Under the pieces are notes generated by a model. It made no database searches. It saw only the letters and a program-made list of their open reading frames with translations, and was not told where the DNA came from. DNA of 55,088 nucleotides from an uncultured Oscillibacter sp. (GTDB lineage: Bacteria; Bacillota; Clostridia; Oscillospirales; Oscillospiraceae), in assembly GCA_947577075.1 (NCBI GenBank), contig CANPTW010000016.1:1-55088 (forward strand), written 5' to 3'. Shown one piece after another: positions 15,256 through 24,319 of the stretch. Position 1 is the stretch's first letter. The number at the start of each line of letters is the position of its first letter. Both the position numbers and the translations under genes were made by a program.

Positions 15256-16449
15256 ATGTTAAAGCGGAAATGGGCTCGCGCGTCCATCATTCTGGCGGGC
15301 TCGGGTCTGGCATTGCTGCTGGTCAATCTGCTTTTGGGAGAAGTCGTTTTTTTCGCGTCGGAGTCTTCCATCGGCTGGATGGCCTCCTGCGGCGCCGCGT
15401 TGATGCTCCTCGGCGGGTTCTGCCACCTGTTCACCTCGAGCTGCCCCCACTGCGGCGGGCCTGGCCCCCGGCCCAGGTGGTCCTATTGGGACGATGAATA
15501 CTGCTCCCATTGTGGGAAGGTCTATCCCTATGACGACCGCCCAGGCGGTCCTCCAAAGGAGAACCCGGAGGCCAAAGCTCCTTTATTCCTGGACGGGAAA
15601 CCGGCCCGGCGGGCCATGTTTCTGCTGGCGGCGGGGGGCCTCTGCCTGGCGGCCGCGGCTATGATCCCCACAAGATTTCCGCATCTGCGAATCTGGGGGC
15701 CGGATGAGGGGCTCCGATATGCCAAGCTCCTCCTGGCCCTGGCGGGAGCCGTGCTTCTGACGGCGGCGTGGCGGCTGTGCGCCCGGAAACTCCGCTGCCC
15801 CGCGTGCAGCCAAGGCGGCGTCCCGCCTTGGCTGAAGCCGGGCACTGTCCGCTACTGCCGGAGCTGCGGCGCGGCATTGTCCTTTGCGGCGGACCGCCGG
15901 ACGACGGGCGGACAGCATCGGCCAAGGGGAAAAGCGGTGAAGACATATCTCCGGCAGCACCAAACGGTTATCCGCCGGGGCCTCCTGCTTCTGGCGGCAG
16001 TCTGGTGCCTCTGGTATGCAAGGCCGGTGGATATTTACGATCTGATGGGCGGTGAGGAACCGGCGTATCTGTCCGTTAGCGTTTGGCGGCAGGCCGACCT
16101 TGACCATCCGGGGAATCTGAATCTCACCGCCGGGGAACCCGAAATGGATAGCGTCCTGGAGCGGTTTGCGGAGCTCCGCTTCCATCGCAATCCCCTGGAG
16201 GTCGTTCTCCGCTTTTTTCCCCAGGGCGCCCGGAGCAGAACGGTCGAGGTGGAAAAGGACTATCAGATATATCTTTTCGCCTATGACCAGCGGGAAAACC
16301 CGATTCTATATTTGAATTTCTACATTACCGACTGGCACCGGAATTTCCGGCGGGAGCTTCCGCTCTACCTCGCTCAAGGCCAGGAGAAGGGCCGGGAGCT
16401 GGGGGCGTTCCTACTGGAGCTGTCCCGGAGCGCCGCCCCTGATATGTGA
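15256..16449 (+). CDS. Zinc-ribbon membrane protein, unknown function
   Basis: The 397-residue protein starts at the ATG preceded by AGGAGG (15243-15248); the in-frame extension to 15061 overlaps the toxin gene and is rejected. It alternates membrane segments and two small metal-binding units: CPHCGG with a later CSHCG, and CPAC with a later CRSCG, each a four-Cys zinc ribbon. A third membrane helix near residue 245 leads to a soluble C-terminal domain. No family is recognised. It may be membrane-associated quality control or simply a lineage-specific protein. Confidence 0.78.
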   Translation: MLKRKWARASIILAGSGLALLLVNLLLGEVVFFASESSIGWMASCGAALMLLGGFCHLFTSSCPHCGGPGPRPRWSYWDDEYCSHCGKVYPYDDRPGGPPKENPEAKAPLFLDGKPARRAMFLLAAGGLCLAAAAMIPTRFPHLRIWGPDEGLRYAKLLLALAGAVLLTAAWRLCARKLRCPACSQGGVPPWLKPGTVRYCRSCGAALSFAADRRTTGGQHRPRGKAVKTYLRQHQTVIRRGLLLLAAVWCLWYARPVDIYDLMGGEEPAYLSVSVWRQADLDHPGNLNLTAGEPEMDSVLERFAELRFHRNPLEVVLRFFPQGARSRTVEVEKDYQIYLFAYDQRENPILYLNFYITDWHRNFRRELPLYLAQGQEKGRELGAFLLELSRSAAPDM

Positions 16450-16568
16450 CATATCAGCGGCCAAAACGCTCCCCCCCCCTCAAACTCAAACGCAGCAAAA
16501 AAGAATCGCCGCTGAACACGGGGTTCCAGTCAAATCGAATTCCCCTCCGTCAAATCCACTTCAACCCG

Positions 16569-16601
16569 CGGGGCCGTCAATTTTGGACGGCCCCGTGTTT
16601 T
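16569..16601 (+). terminator. Rho-independent terminator
   Basis: A perfect 10-bp stem CGGGGCCGTC/GACGGCCCCG (16569-16578 with 16586-16595) is followed by TGTTTT. It lies 120 bp after the zinc-ribbon gene and just before the promoter of the AraC gene. Confidence 0.8.
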
Positions 16602-16620
16602 CATACAGAAAGTTTTTCCT

Positions 16621-16649
16621 TTGTGATATTCTGCAAGTTGTGTTATACT
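16621..16649 (+). promoter_or_regulatory. Promoter of the AraC-family regulator gene
   Basis: TTGTGA (16621-16626) and TATACT (16644-16649) are 17 bp apart. The resulting leader would be about 235 nt, long for a single regulator gene. Confidence 0.6.
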
Positions 16650-16696
16650 GCGGTTTAAAGTCAGATGCACATATTAAAGACCATGCCATACAGGCT

Positions 16697-16760
16697 GTCA
16701 AAATTTTGACGTGCGTCAGCACGCCTGCAAATGTCTGCCTTGCACCCGGCAAGCATTTGC
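16697..16760 (+). promoter_or_regulatory. Palindrome and hairpin in the long AraC leader
   Basis: GTCAAAATTTTGAC at 16697-16710 is a perfect 14-bp palindrome. A hairpin follows at 16727-16760: GCAAATG/CATTTGC outside, with GCCTTGC/GGCAAG-type pairing inside. The palindrome could be an operator; the hairpin could influence regulator translation. Neither role is shown. Confidence 0.4.
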
Positions 16761-16893
16761 TCGAAAATCCGCACATTCGGTTTATGTAAACAGGCCCCAG
16801 GCAGGTTCTCTGCCGCAAGCAATCTTTACAGACATCCACAAAAAAGCTTATATCATACAAAAGCGGTCGCGTTGAGATATACGGAGGGCATCG

Positions 16894-17769
16894 ATGAAAT
16901 TTGAAAATTCTTTGAACCCCGAGGTCAAAAATTTAAAAACCTACTTTGATCGTGACGGCAACGCAAATGTATTGATGAAAAATCCCCGGCTAGTTGCATC
17001 CGGGTATCTTATGGACGATCCCGATTGGTCCAGCGACCCCCATGTCCACGACTTCGTAGAACTGATCTTTTGCACCGGCGGACATGGGCGAACTACGATT
17101 TTTAATCAGGATTATGAAATTGAACCCGGTGATTTGATTATACATAACCCCAATACCCCCCATCACGAATCATCGAATCTAAATAGTCCGCTGGAGTTTT
17201 TCTTTGTTGGGTTAACAGACTTCCAGATAAGCGGGCTTCCCTCAAATACCGTAATGGATGAGAAGCATTGTCCCGTGCAGAAAACGGAAGGTTATAAAGA
17301 GCAATTTGATATCTTTTTTGTGGAGTTAATTCGGGAAACACTTTATCGGAAAGGGCATTTCCAACTGATATCCGAAGCCATCTGCTCCTGCATTTTGGCG
17401 CTGACACTGCGGATCATGGATGGTGCTCCCGTCCAATCGAAGACGCTGTCCCCCCACAGCATTCGCATCAAAGAGTACATTGACCAAAACTTTACGTCAG
17501 ATTTGAATTTAAGCCAGCTCTCCAGCGCCGTGTACATTAGTCAAACTTATATTTCTCACATTTTTAAAGCAGAAATGGGCGTCTCCCCCATCCAGTATCT
17601 AATCAACAAGCGCATTGCCCATGCGAAACACCTGTTAAGCACGAGTGACATGCCAATTGCCAAGATTGCAACGGAATGCGGCTACGACGATCCTGTGTAT
17701 TTCAGCCAGGTATTTAAACGGCTGACCAAATATTCTCCCAAAAAATATAGGACAGATCATAAAATGTGA
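16894..17769 (+). CDS. AraC-family transcriptional regulator with cupin sensor domain
   Basis: The 291-residue regulator has an N-terminal cupin-like sensor domain (DPHVHDFVELIFCTGG, then EIEPGDLIIHNPNTPHH) that would bind a small ligand. The C-terminal double helix-turn-helix includes LSQLSSAVYISQTYISHIF and the second AraC signature IAKIATECGYDDPVYFSQVF. It sits alone upstream of the ABC transporter and glycyl radical enzyme genes on the same strand and is the obvious candidate activator of that locus. Terminators lie between it and the transport genes, so they form separate units. Confidence 0.92.
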   Translation: MKFENSLNPEVKNLKTYFDRDGNANVLMKNPRLVASGYLMDDPDWSSDPHVHDFVELIFCTGGHGRTTIFNQDYEIEPGDLIIHNPNTPHHESSNLNSPLEFFFVGLTDFQISGLPSNTVMDEKHCPVQKTEGYKEQFDIFFVELIRETLYRKGHFQLISEAICSCILALTLRIMDGAPVQSKTLSPHSIRIKEYIDQNFTSDLNLSQLSSAVYISQTYISHIFKAEMGVSPIQYLINKRIAHAKHLLSTSDMPIAKIATECGYDDPVYFSQVFKRLTKYSPKKYRTDHKM

Positions 17770-17884
17770 ACTTTTCTGTTTCGGCCTTGTTTGAAATTGG
17801 GCGGAGGATCGGATTGATGCAGATCTTTTTACCGGACAAGGCGATTTGATGCGGGAATTCTGACGGATTGCAAGTCAAATCCGT

Positions 17885-17924
17885 GCGGCCCCGGCGGAAA
17901 AAGATGCGCCGGAGCCGCGTTTTT
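17885..17924 (+). terminator. Terminator after the AraC gene
   Basis: GCGGC-CCCGGCG pairs with CGCCGG-AGCCGC (17885-17896 with 17907-17918) and is followed by GTTTTT. It separates the regulator from the catabolic operon. Confidence 0.8.
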
Positions 17925-17991
17925 CCATTCTTCCGGCAAGGCCGAACGCATGCGCCATTGTTCCCGCTATCTGCCGGAAACATGACGGCGC

Positions 17992-18050
17992 ATATGGATC
18001 TAAAAGACCGTTTTTAAGGGCCTTTTTCTTAAAAACGGTCTTCTCCATAT
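17992..18050. repeat. Long inverted repeat upstream of the catabolic operon
   Basis: A perfect 15-bp repeat AAGACCGTTTTTAAG/CTTAAAAACGGTCTT (18004-18018 with 18028-18042) is nested in an outer ATATGGA/TCCATAT pair (17992-17998 with 18044-18050). It may be a second, bidirectional terminator or the footprint of a small element. From 18051 to 18279 I see no further gene; the stretch is AT-rich and presumably holds the operon promoter. Confidence 0.55.
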
Positions 18051-18279
18051 CCGCTTACCGATGTAATCCTCCGATTGCAGGCCTATCAAAAGCTCTCCGC
18101 TTTATGCATATCGCTCAAATTGTAAATATTATATGCCGCAAAAACTATTGAAAAAGCAAAAAGTATAAAGAGCAAAACAAAAATGCCCATAGTCATCATT
18201 CTGAAAAGTTTGTACAATAAAATTGTCATTAAGATATGACAGCATATTTGGGAAGAACAAAGAAAACGGAGGAAGATTT

Positions 18280-19449
18280 ATGAAAAAAGCAATGCGTATA
18301 ATCTTGTGTTTGCTGATCATCGTGAGCATGGCAGCAGGTTGTGGCAAGACCGGGTCCGAGCCTCCCGCCGGCACCGCTCCCACGGATACCGCCCCCGCTT
18401 CCGAGTCCAAGGATCACGATATTGATTGGACGGCCAAAGCATCCGTTGCCATGGGCGTAACTCCCACTGGTTATCAGGGCCCCGCTGAAGCTACGGGCGC
18501 TGTTCCAGCAGGCCAAAAAATTGCTCTTGTTTCTGCGAATGCGGCCTTACAGGGGTGCGTAGCTCCTCTGTATACGATGCAGGATATCTGCGACCGGCTT
18601 GGCTGGACTTATCAATTCTATGATGGTGCGGGCAACTCTGCACAGCAGAATGAAATGATCATGAACGCCGTATCGTGGGGAGCCGATATGATCTGTGTCT
18701 GCTCTGTTGATCCCGTTACCATTCAGCAGGGCCTGCAGGAGGCGGCCGATGCCGGAATTATGGTAACTACCTGTTCCACGGGTATCTTCTCCCCCAATCC
18801 CCCTGAGGAGCTGGAGGCCAGCCAGCTGAGTTATGCTTACGGCTGTTCTCCCGACTATGCGGCTTCCGGCAGGGCGATTGCCGACTGGATCGTTGCCGAT
18901 GCCGGCAATCAGGGGGAAATCGTAATTGTTGACGCCGATGAGGCTCCGTCCTGCCGCGCTCTGCGCGTTGGCTTGCTGGAAGAACTGGCGCTGTCCGATA
19001 TGGAGGTTGACGATAGCTTCTGGTTTACCGGTTCTCAGGTCGGCGATACTTTGATTCGCAACGTAGTTTCCTATCTGACCAACCACCCCGCCTGCAAGTA
19101 TGTCTTTGTTGCTTATGATCCCGCTGCTGCCGTAATTGTCGAGGGGCTCAACCAGGCGGGAATGAACGATGTAAAAGTCATCAGTGTTTTAGGCATCCAG
19201 CAAAACATTGAGTATATCCGCGAAGGCAACGTTCAGGTCGCTACCGCCGCCTATGACAACAACTATATGGGTTACGCGGTAATCGATCAGTATATCAGGC
19301 ATCTGAATGGATTGGATTATTTTGAGCCTTTTGGTGAAAATCTGCCGTACACGGTGTTAGACAGCAGCAATCTGCCGGATCAAGGTTCCGACTGGAACGC
19401 CCTTTCTTACTTTGATTATGAGTCCGAGTTTTGGGCCCTGTGGAAATAG
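18280..19449 (+). CDS. Ribose-type ABC transporter substrate-binding lipoprotein
   Basis: The 389-residue protein starts MKKAMRIILCLLIIVSMAAG, with a lipobox ending at Cys 21 (SMAAGC). The mature domain is the two-lobed periplasmic-binding fold of the ribose/xylose class (KIALVSANAALQGCV, then GADMICVCSVDPVTIQQGLQ). It should capture the substrate of the downstream enzymes outside the cell. The start was set by GGAGGAAG eight bases upstream. It is the first gene of the catabolic operon. Its N-terminal half diverges from typical ribose binders, so the ligand may not be a sugar. Confidence 0.9.
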   Translation: MKKAMRIILCLLIIVSMAAGCGKTGSEPPAGTAPTDTAPASESKDHDIDWTAKASVAMGVTPTGYQGPAEATGAVPAGQKIALVSANAALQGCVAPLYTMQDICDRLGWTYQFYDGAGNSAQQNEMIMNAVSWGADMICVCSVDPVTIQQGLQEAADAGIMVTTCSTGIFSPNPPEELEASQLSYAYGCSPDYAASGRAIADWIVADAGNQGEIVIVDADEAPSCRALRVGLLEELALSDMEVDDSFWFTGSQVGDTLIRNVVSYLTNHPACKYVFVAYDPAAAVIVEGLNQAGMNDVKVISVLGIQQNIEYIREGNVQVATAAYDNNYMGYAVIDQYIRHLNGLDYFEPFGENLPYTVLDSSNLPDQGSDWNALSYFDYESEFWALWK

Positions 19450-19540
19450 GCTGAATTTCTGCTGCTTGACAAAGATGCCTTTCTGCTGTCAGATGGCGTA
19501 TTTGCGTCATCTGACAGCAGCTGTTTAAGAGGTGATCAAC

Positions 19541-20518
19541 ATGAAGAACATGGATACTTTGATGAGTAGGAGGCCTCCCATTCTCAGCTTTCTCCGGCGT
19601 TATGCGCTGATCCTTCTTCTGGGCCTGCTGCTTCTGCTCTTTTCTTGGAAAACCACAACTTTTTTTACGGCCCGCAATCTGGGCAATATCCTAATCGTGC
19701 AGGTGACCACCGGCTGTATATCGATTGGCGCCCTGTTAATTCTGATTGTAGGCGAATTCGACCTGTCTTTGGGCTATCTTTTAGGGTTTTGCATGATGCT
19801 GGGCGCATGGCTCGCCAAAGCCGGCTTTGGCGCCGCAGTAATCGTTCCGGCAATGCTGCTGGCATCCGTCCTTGCCGGCTTTGTCAGCGGTATTATGACG
19901 GTGAAGTGTAAAGTGAGCTCCTTTATCTCCACCTTGGCCGTTGGCATCACACTCAGCGGGTTTACCACCGGTATGAGCGGAGGCAGCGTGCTGTCCAGCA
20001 ATATCCCGTCCGCTATTATTAATTTTGGGCAAAAGCGATTTCTTGGAATCGGCTGCTGTGTTTGGACAATGCTGCTGCTTCTGGCTGTAATGTACTATAT
20101 TTTGGAACACACCAGTTTTGGCCGAAGCTTATACGCTATCGGGGGCTCTGAACGGGTGGCGTTTTTGGGCGGTATCAAAACGGACGGCGTCCGGATTATG
20201 GTATTTATGCTGGCCGGACTGTTTACTGGAATTGCCGCGGTTTCCCAATTGGGTCAGTCTGGATCTGCAAATCCATCTTATGGAGCGGAGATGCTGATGC
20301 CTTCCTACGCAATCGCGCTATTAAGCATGACTGCATACAAACCGGGCACTTTTAATATAGTGGGTCTGATATTGTCGATTCTGGTCGTCGGTGTCGGCGT
20401 CAATGGCCTGGGCCTAATCGGTGCTCCCTACTGGATGGAGCATTTATTCAATGGGGTTGTATTGATTATCGCCGTTCTAATCTCTATCCGGGGACGCAAC
20501 GCCCGCAGGACGGCGTAG
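19541..20518 (+). CDS. ABC transporter permease, RbsC-like (first copy)
   Basis: The 325-residue membrane protein has about ten hydrophobic segments and the family segment LILIVGEFDLSLGYLLGFCM (the IDLS-type loop). The ATG at 19541 follows GAGGTG; a GTG three codons upstream lies inside that ribosome site. It is followed by the ATPase and a second permease, suggesting a heterodimeric channel where many ribose systems use one permease. Confidence 0.92.
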   Translation: MKNMDTLMSRRPPILSFLRRYALILLLGLLLLLFSWKTTTFFTARNLGNILIVQVTTGCISIGALLILIVGEFDLSLGYLLGFCMMLGAWLAKAGFGAAVIVPAMLLASVLAGFVSGIMTVKCKVSSFISTLAVGITLSGFTTGMSGGSVLSSNIPSAIINFGQKRFLGIGCCVWTMLLLLAVMYYILEHTSFGRSLYAIGGSERVAFLGGIKTDGVRIMVFMLAGLFTGIAAVSQLGQSGSANPSYGAEMLMPSYAIALLSMTAYKPGTFNIVGLILSILVVGVGVNGLGLIGAPYWMEHLFNGVVLIIAVLISIRGRNARRTA

Positions 20519-20531
20519 GAGGAGGAACGAT

Positions 20532-22067
20532 ATGCCAATCCAAGTGAAGAATATCTCCGTCGAGTTCCCCGGGATTCGCGCACTGAAGGGAATCGATTTG
20601 GAGTTTCAGGATGGACGCATGCACGCGGTTTTAGGCGCCAATGGCAGCGGGAAATCCACACTGGTCAAAGTCATGACCGGTATTTATAAGCCCCAGCTCG
20701 GCGCGGAGATTATTATCAACGGAAAGAAGTTTCCGGAAATTAAAGACCCCAATATGGCCAAGAAGCTGGGTATTCGCGTAGTCCACCAAGAGGCCCCCCT
20801 TATCAATTCGCTCACCATAGCAGAAAGCATTGCCGTGCTGCACGGCTATCCCAAAACCCGCTTCGGACGAATTTTGTGGAAAGACCTGCAGCGATACAGC
20901 GGGGAACTGCTGAAATTTTGGGATATCGACTTGGATTCTAACATGCTGGTCCGTCAAATTAGTTCTTCGGAACGAAGCATGGTGGCCATGGCAACCGCAA
21001 TTGGCAAAGACGAGGAACTGTCCGAAACTAAGGCTTTGATTCTGGACGAGGCCGACGCCTCCATTCCCGAGGAGGAGGCCCGCCGATTTTTGGCAAAAGC
21101 GCGAAAGGTGGCGGATTTAGGAATTCCTGTTATCATGGTAACTCACCGCTTAAAATCCGTGATGGAAACATGTGACGATGTGTCGATTCTCAATGATGGA
21201 AACGTGGTGTTTACCGGTCCCTTGTCCCATATCGGCCCAGACTTTATCGTTTCCAAAATGCTCAAAAGTGAGCACTCTATCGTAGTCGACGACACGATCG
21301 GCGTAGATAATCTGTGGCGTGCCGTGGGAGCCGCACCCCCCGTCGAAGGTTCAGGTACGGTCTTGAGCGTGAAGGACCTCAAAAGCAGCCGGCTGCACGG
21401 GATCTCGTTCTCCGTCGAACGCGGAGAGGTCTTGGGAATTGCGGGGATTACCGATAGCGGCGTGACAGAGCTGCCGCATATCCTGGGAGGCTCCGGCAAG
21501 TGGGAAAGCGGACAAATTGTTTTAGACGGGGAGTGCCTGAAGCCCAACATCACACCAAAACAAGCCATCCGCAAGGGAATCTCCTTGGTCCCCTCCGACC
21601 GCTTTCGCCAGGGCGGCGTCATGACTCGCACTCTGCGGGAAAATATGCTCCTTCCCAATGAAGAGAAATTCTTTCTGAAGCCGAAAAAGGCATACCAGGC
21701 GGTGGATGTGGCTATGCAAGTCTTAGATGTGCGCCCGGCTTATGCCGACCAGCAGTTCGGGAAATTTTCTGGCGGGAACCAGCAAAAGGCCATTGTGGCA
21801 AAGTGGCTGTTTACCTGCCCCAAGGTTCTGGTGCTGGATGATCCGACATATGGCGTAGATCCGGCCGCCAGAATGAAAATATTCGCTGCTATTCAGGACT
21901 CTGCCAGGAATCATGTGGGAATTGTGGTATTTTCTACAGAACCTGAACAATTGGCAACCCTCTGTAATCGAGTGATTGTCTTGCAAAAAGGGGTTATCAC
22001 TCATGAATTAAAAAGGGAAGACGGCACGCTGACTAGGGAATCCATTGCAAGGTGGTGCTATGCATGA
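20532..22067 (+). CDS. ABC transporter ATP-binding protein, RbsA-like (two ABC domains)
   Basis: The 511-residue protein carries two fused nucleotide-binding domains as in RbsA/XylG. The first has Walker A GANGSGKST and Walker B ALILDEADASIPEEE, with an unusual signature (ISSSERSMVAMATAIG). The second has a degenerate Walker A region (GIAGITDSGVTELPHIL), as usual in this class, and a good signature FSGGNQQKAIVAKWL and Walker B VLVLDDPTYGVDP. It powers the two flanking permeases. Its stop overlaps the next start (ATGA). Confidence 0.93.
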   Translation: MPIQVKNISVEFPGIRALKGIDLEFQDGRMHAVLGANGSGKSTLVKVMTGIYKPQLGAEIIINGKKFPEIKDPNMAKKLGIRVVHQEAPLINSLTIAESIAVLHGYPKTRFGRILWKDLQRYSGELLKFWDIDLDSNMLVRQISSSERSMVAMATAIGKDEELSETKALILDEADASIPEEEARRFLAKARKVADLGIPVIMVTHRLKSVMETCDDVSILNDGNVVFTGPLSHIGPDFIVSKMLKSEHSIVVDDTIGVDNLWRAVGAAPPVEGSGTVLSVKDLKSSRLHGISFSVERGEVLGIAGITDSGVTELPHILGGSGKWESGQIVLDGECLKPNITPKQAIRKGISLVPSDRFRQGGVMTRTLRENMLLPNEEKFFLKPKKAYQAVDVAMQVLDVRPAYADQQFGKFSGGNQQKAIVAKWLFTCPKVLVLDDPTYGVDPAARMKIFAAIQDSARNHVGIVVFSTEPEQLATLCNRVIVLQKGVITHELKREDGTLTRESIARWCYA

Positions 22068-23029
22068 AGTCTAAGCTGCAAAACTGGAATTGGAAGAGCC
22101 TCCGCAACAAATACGGCCTTGTAATCGTATTTATTGCAATTGTTACGTTCTTCTCGGTTTTAAATGCGAATTTTTTCACTTTAAACAACTGGAGCCGTAT
22201 TCTGATTGGGCAAGCGATTATTGGAAGCGTTGCGCTGGGGGCTATTTTTATTCTGATAATCGGCGAATTTGATATGTCTTTGGGATACATGACTGCGCTT
22301 ATTTTAATAGTGGGCGGTTATTTATCGGAGAAGGGCTGCGGAACGGCAGCGGTTCTTCTCGCTATGTTCGGCGCCGGCGCTCTGGCGGGATTGGTTAACG
22401 GGTGCCTTATTGTGCTGTTGAAAATCCCCAATGCAGTGGCAACCATGGGCGCTGGTATTTGCATGTATGGCCTGACTCTGGCAATGAGCGGGGGCCGGGT
22501 GCTTTCCCTGAATATCCCGAAAGCGATTACCGCGGTCTGCAATTATCGAATTTTGAATGTCTCGTTGCCGGTTTACATTCTGGCGATTTTAATGGCCGTC
22601 GTATACTTTCTGCTGGAATTCACTCCTTTCGGGAAACGCCTGTACGCTATTGGCGGAAATGAAAGGGCGGCCTATCTTTCCGGCATCAACACAAATGTCT
22701 ACCGAATATTGGCCTTTGTAATTGCCGGAATGTTCGTGGCGCTTGGCGCCCTGTTTATTCTGGGGCAGGCCCGCGCCGCTAATCCTCAGCGAGGACCGGA
22801 ATATCTGATGTCCGCCTACGCGACAGTCTATTTAAGTGTTACGGTTTTCCGTCCCGGGGCGTTTAACTTACGGGGCGTGGCGTTGTCTTTGATCTTACTG
22901 GGCGCCGGCTTCAAAGGTCTAAGCCTGGTCGGCCTGCCTTACTGGTTCGAAAATGTATTTTATGGGATCATTTTGGCCACCGCTATGCTCACGGCAAACA
23001 AAGAAACCCGGGCGATTAAAGCCGGCTGA
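22064..23029 (+). CDS. ABC transporter permease, RbsC-like (second copy)
   Basis: The 321-residue membrane protein is a paralogue of the first permease (GAIFILIIGEFDMSLGYMTA in the same position as LILIVGEFDLSLGYLL). The ATG at 22064 overlaps the ATPase stop. Two non-identical permeases flanking one ATPase imply a heteromeric importer. Confidence 0.92.
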   Translation: MKSKLQNWNWKSLRNKYGLVIVFIAIVTFFSVLNANFFTLNNWSRILIGQAIIGSVALGAIFILIIGEFDMSLGYMTALILIVGGYLSEKGCGTAAVLLAMFGAGALAGLVNGCLIVLLKIPNAVATMGAGICMYGLTLAMSGGRVLSLNIPKAITAVCNYRILNVSLPVYILAILMAVVYFLLEFTPFGKRLYAIGGNERAAYLSGINTNVYRILAFVIAGMFVALGALFILGQARAANPQRGPEYLMSAYATVYLSVTVFRPGAFNLRGVALSLILLGAGFKGLSLVGLPYWFENVFYGIILATAMLTANKETRAIKAG

Positions 23030-23047
23030 TGGAAGAGAAGAACGCGT

Positions 23048-23326
23048 GCAAGGGAAGCCGTTTTCGCAGCGGCGCTCTTCGGGCTTGCCGGCGGGTACAT
23101 TTCAACCCTCGGTCCATCTCCAATTGGAAGGGCCGCTATGATTTGCCCCGGTAGTACAGGCATGGCCGCAAGCCTGATGATCTCCGCTTCCGGCGTGGGC
23201 AGCGTGATCAGGCCGATTCTTATGGGTGGAATGGCAAATTATTTGAGCATACCACAGTCCTATCTTGGCATCGCTTTACTTGCATTCTGCGGCAGTTTAC
23301 TAACGCGGAACATTCACCAAAAATAA
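23048..23326 (+). pseudogene. Remnant of a major facilitator superfamily transporter
   Basis: Open frame without a proper start, in the same frame as the permease stop and continuing to 23326. It reads AALFGLAGGYISTLGPSPIG, then STGMAASLMISASGVGSVIR, then two hydrophobic stretches. This resembles the last membrane segments of an MFS transporter, with the usual GxxxSxxxxSGxGxxxGP-like pattern. The first two thirds are gone. An ATG at 23138 would give only 62 residues. It suggests that an older transporter was replaced or that an insertion between permease and activase genes decayed. Confidence 0.6.
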
Positions 23327-23376
23327 GATGCCGCGTGGCCTGTCGCACCATGACAAGAGCGGAAAGGGATGAGTGA

Positions 23377-24303
23377 ATGGAAGATAGCAGCATCACGAAA
23401 ATGAAAGGCGTCGTCACAGACATTCAGCGGTTTTCTCTACACGACGGAACCGGAATCCGCACCATTGTGTTCTTGAAGGGCTGTCCCCTTCGCTGCAAAT
23501 GGTGCCACAACCCGGAGACCAATCGTCCCTGCCGGGAGATGGCTTACTATCGTGACAAGTGCATTGGCTGCGGAGCCTGTGTTCAAGCCTGTCCGCATGG
23601 GGCCATTCTTTCAGACGGAACGCTGCAAAATGACTTGTGCATTACCTGCGGCAAGTGCGCCGATGCCTGCTGCACAAAGGCCAGAACGATCATTGGAGAA
23701 GAAAGATCCGTAGAGGAGATCATTCAGGAGGTACTGCGCGACCAGATATTTTATGAAATATCTGGCGGCGGGCTGACGATCAGCGGCGGCGAGCCCACTG
23801 CGCAGCCCCGCTTTGCCAGGGCCCTCCTTGAACGGGCGAAAACGTTCGGTATCAGTACGGCAATCGAAACGTGCGGATTCTGTGCTTGGAGGGATTTTGA
23901 ACCAATCGTCCGTTCCTCTGACGTTATCCTGTACGATATCAAGCACATGGATCCTGCAAAGCACAAGGCAGCTACCGGCGTTTCAAACGAACTGGTCCTG
24001 GAAAATATTCGTCGAATTGGAAGAATGGGCAAAAAACTGATCCTCCGTATACCCTTGATTCCGGGAGTAAATCACGATGATGATAATCTAAAAGCAACCG
24101 CGTTTCTTGCCAAAGAAGTCCTTGCAGCCGAGATCCATATTCTTCCTTTTCATCAGCTGGGCCAGGGAAAGTGGTACGCATTGGGCAGAGAGTACAAGTT
24201 TGAGGAGCAAACCGCGCCGGATGAACTGTGTATAGCGCATGCCAAATTAATATTGGAACAGGCTTCCGAATTGCCGGTAAACATCGGCGGCTATGGAGCG
24301 TAA
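23377..24303 (+). CDS. Glycyl-radical enzyme activating protein (radical SAM)
   Basis: The 308-residue protein installs the glycyl radical on the enzyme encoded next. It has the radical-SAM cluster CPLRCKWC (CxxxCxxC), an inserted ferredoxin-like pair of 4Fe-4S motifs (CIGCGACVQACP and CITCGKCADACC), and the GGE motif region ISGGEPTAQP. The two extra clusters are typical of activases for glycerol-dehydratase-like glycyl radical enzymes and absent from pyruvate formate-lyase activase. The next gene starts 16 bp on. Confidence 0.94.
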   Translation: MEDSSITKMKGVVTDIQRFSLHDGTGIRTIVFLKGCPLRCKWCHNPETNRPCREMAYYRDKCIGCGACVQACPHGAILSDGTLQNDLCITCGKCADACCTKARTIIGEERSVEEIIQEVLRDQIFYEISGGGLTISGGEPTAQPRFARALLERAKTFGISTAIETCGFCAWRDFEPIVRSSDVILYDIKHMDPAKHKAATGVSNELVLENIRRIGRMGKKLILRIPLIPGVNHDDDNLKATAFLAKEVLAAEIHILPFHQLGQGKWYALGREYKFEEQTAPDELCIAHAKLILEQASELPVNIGGYGA

Positions 24304-24319
24304 AGGAGAGCGTGATTTT

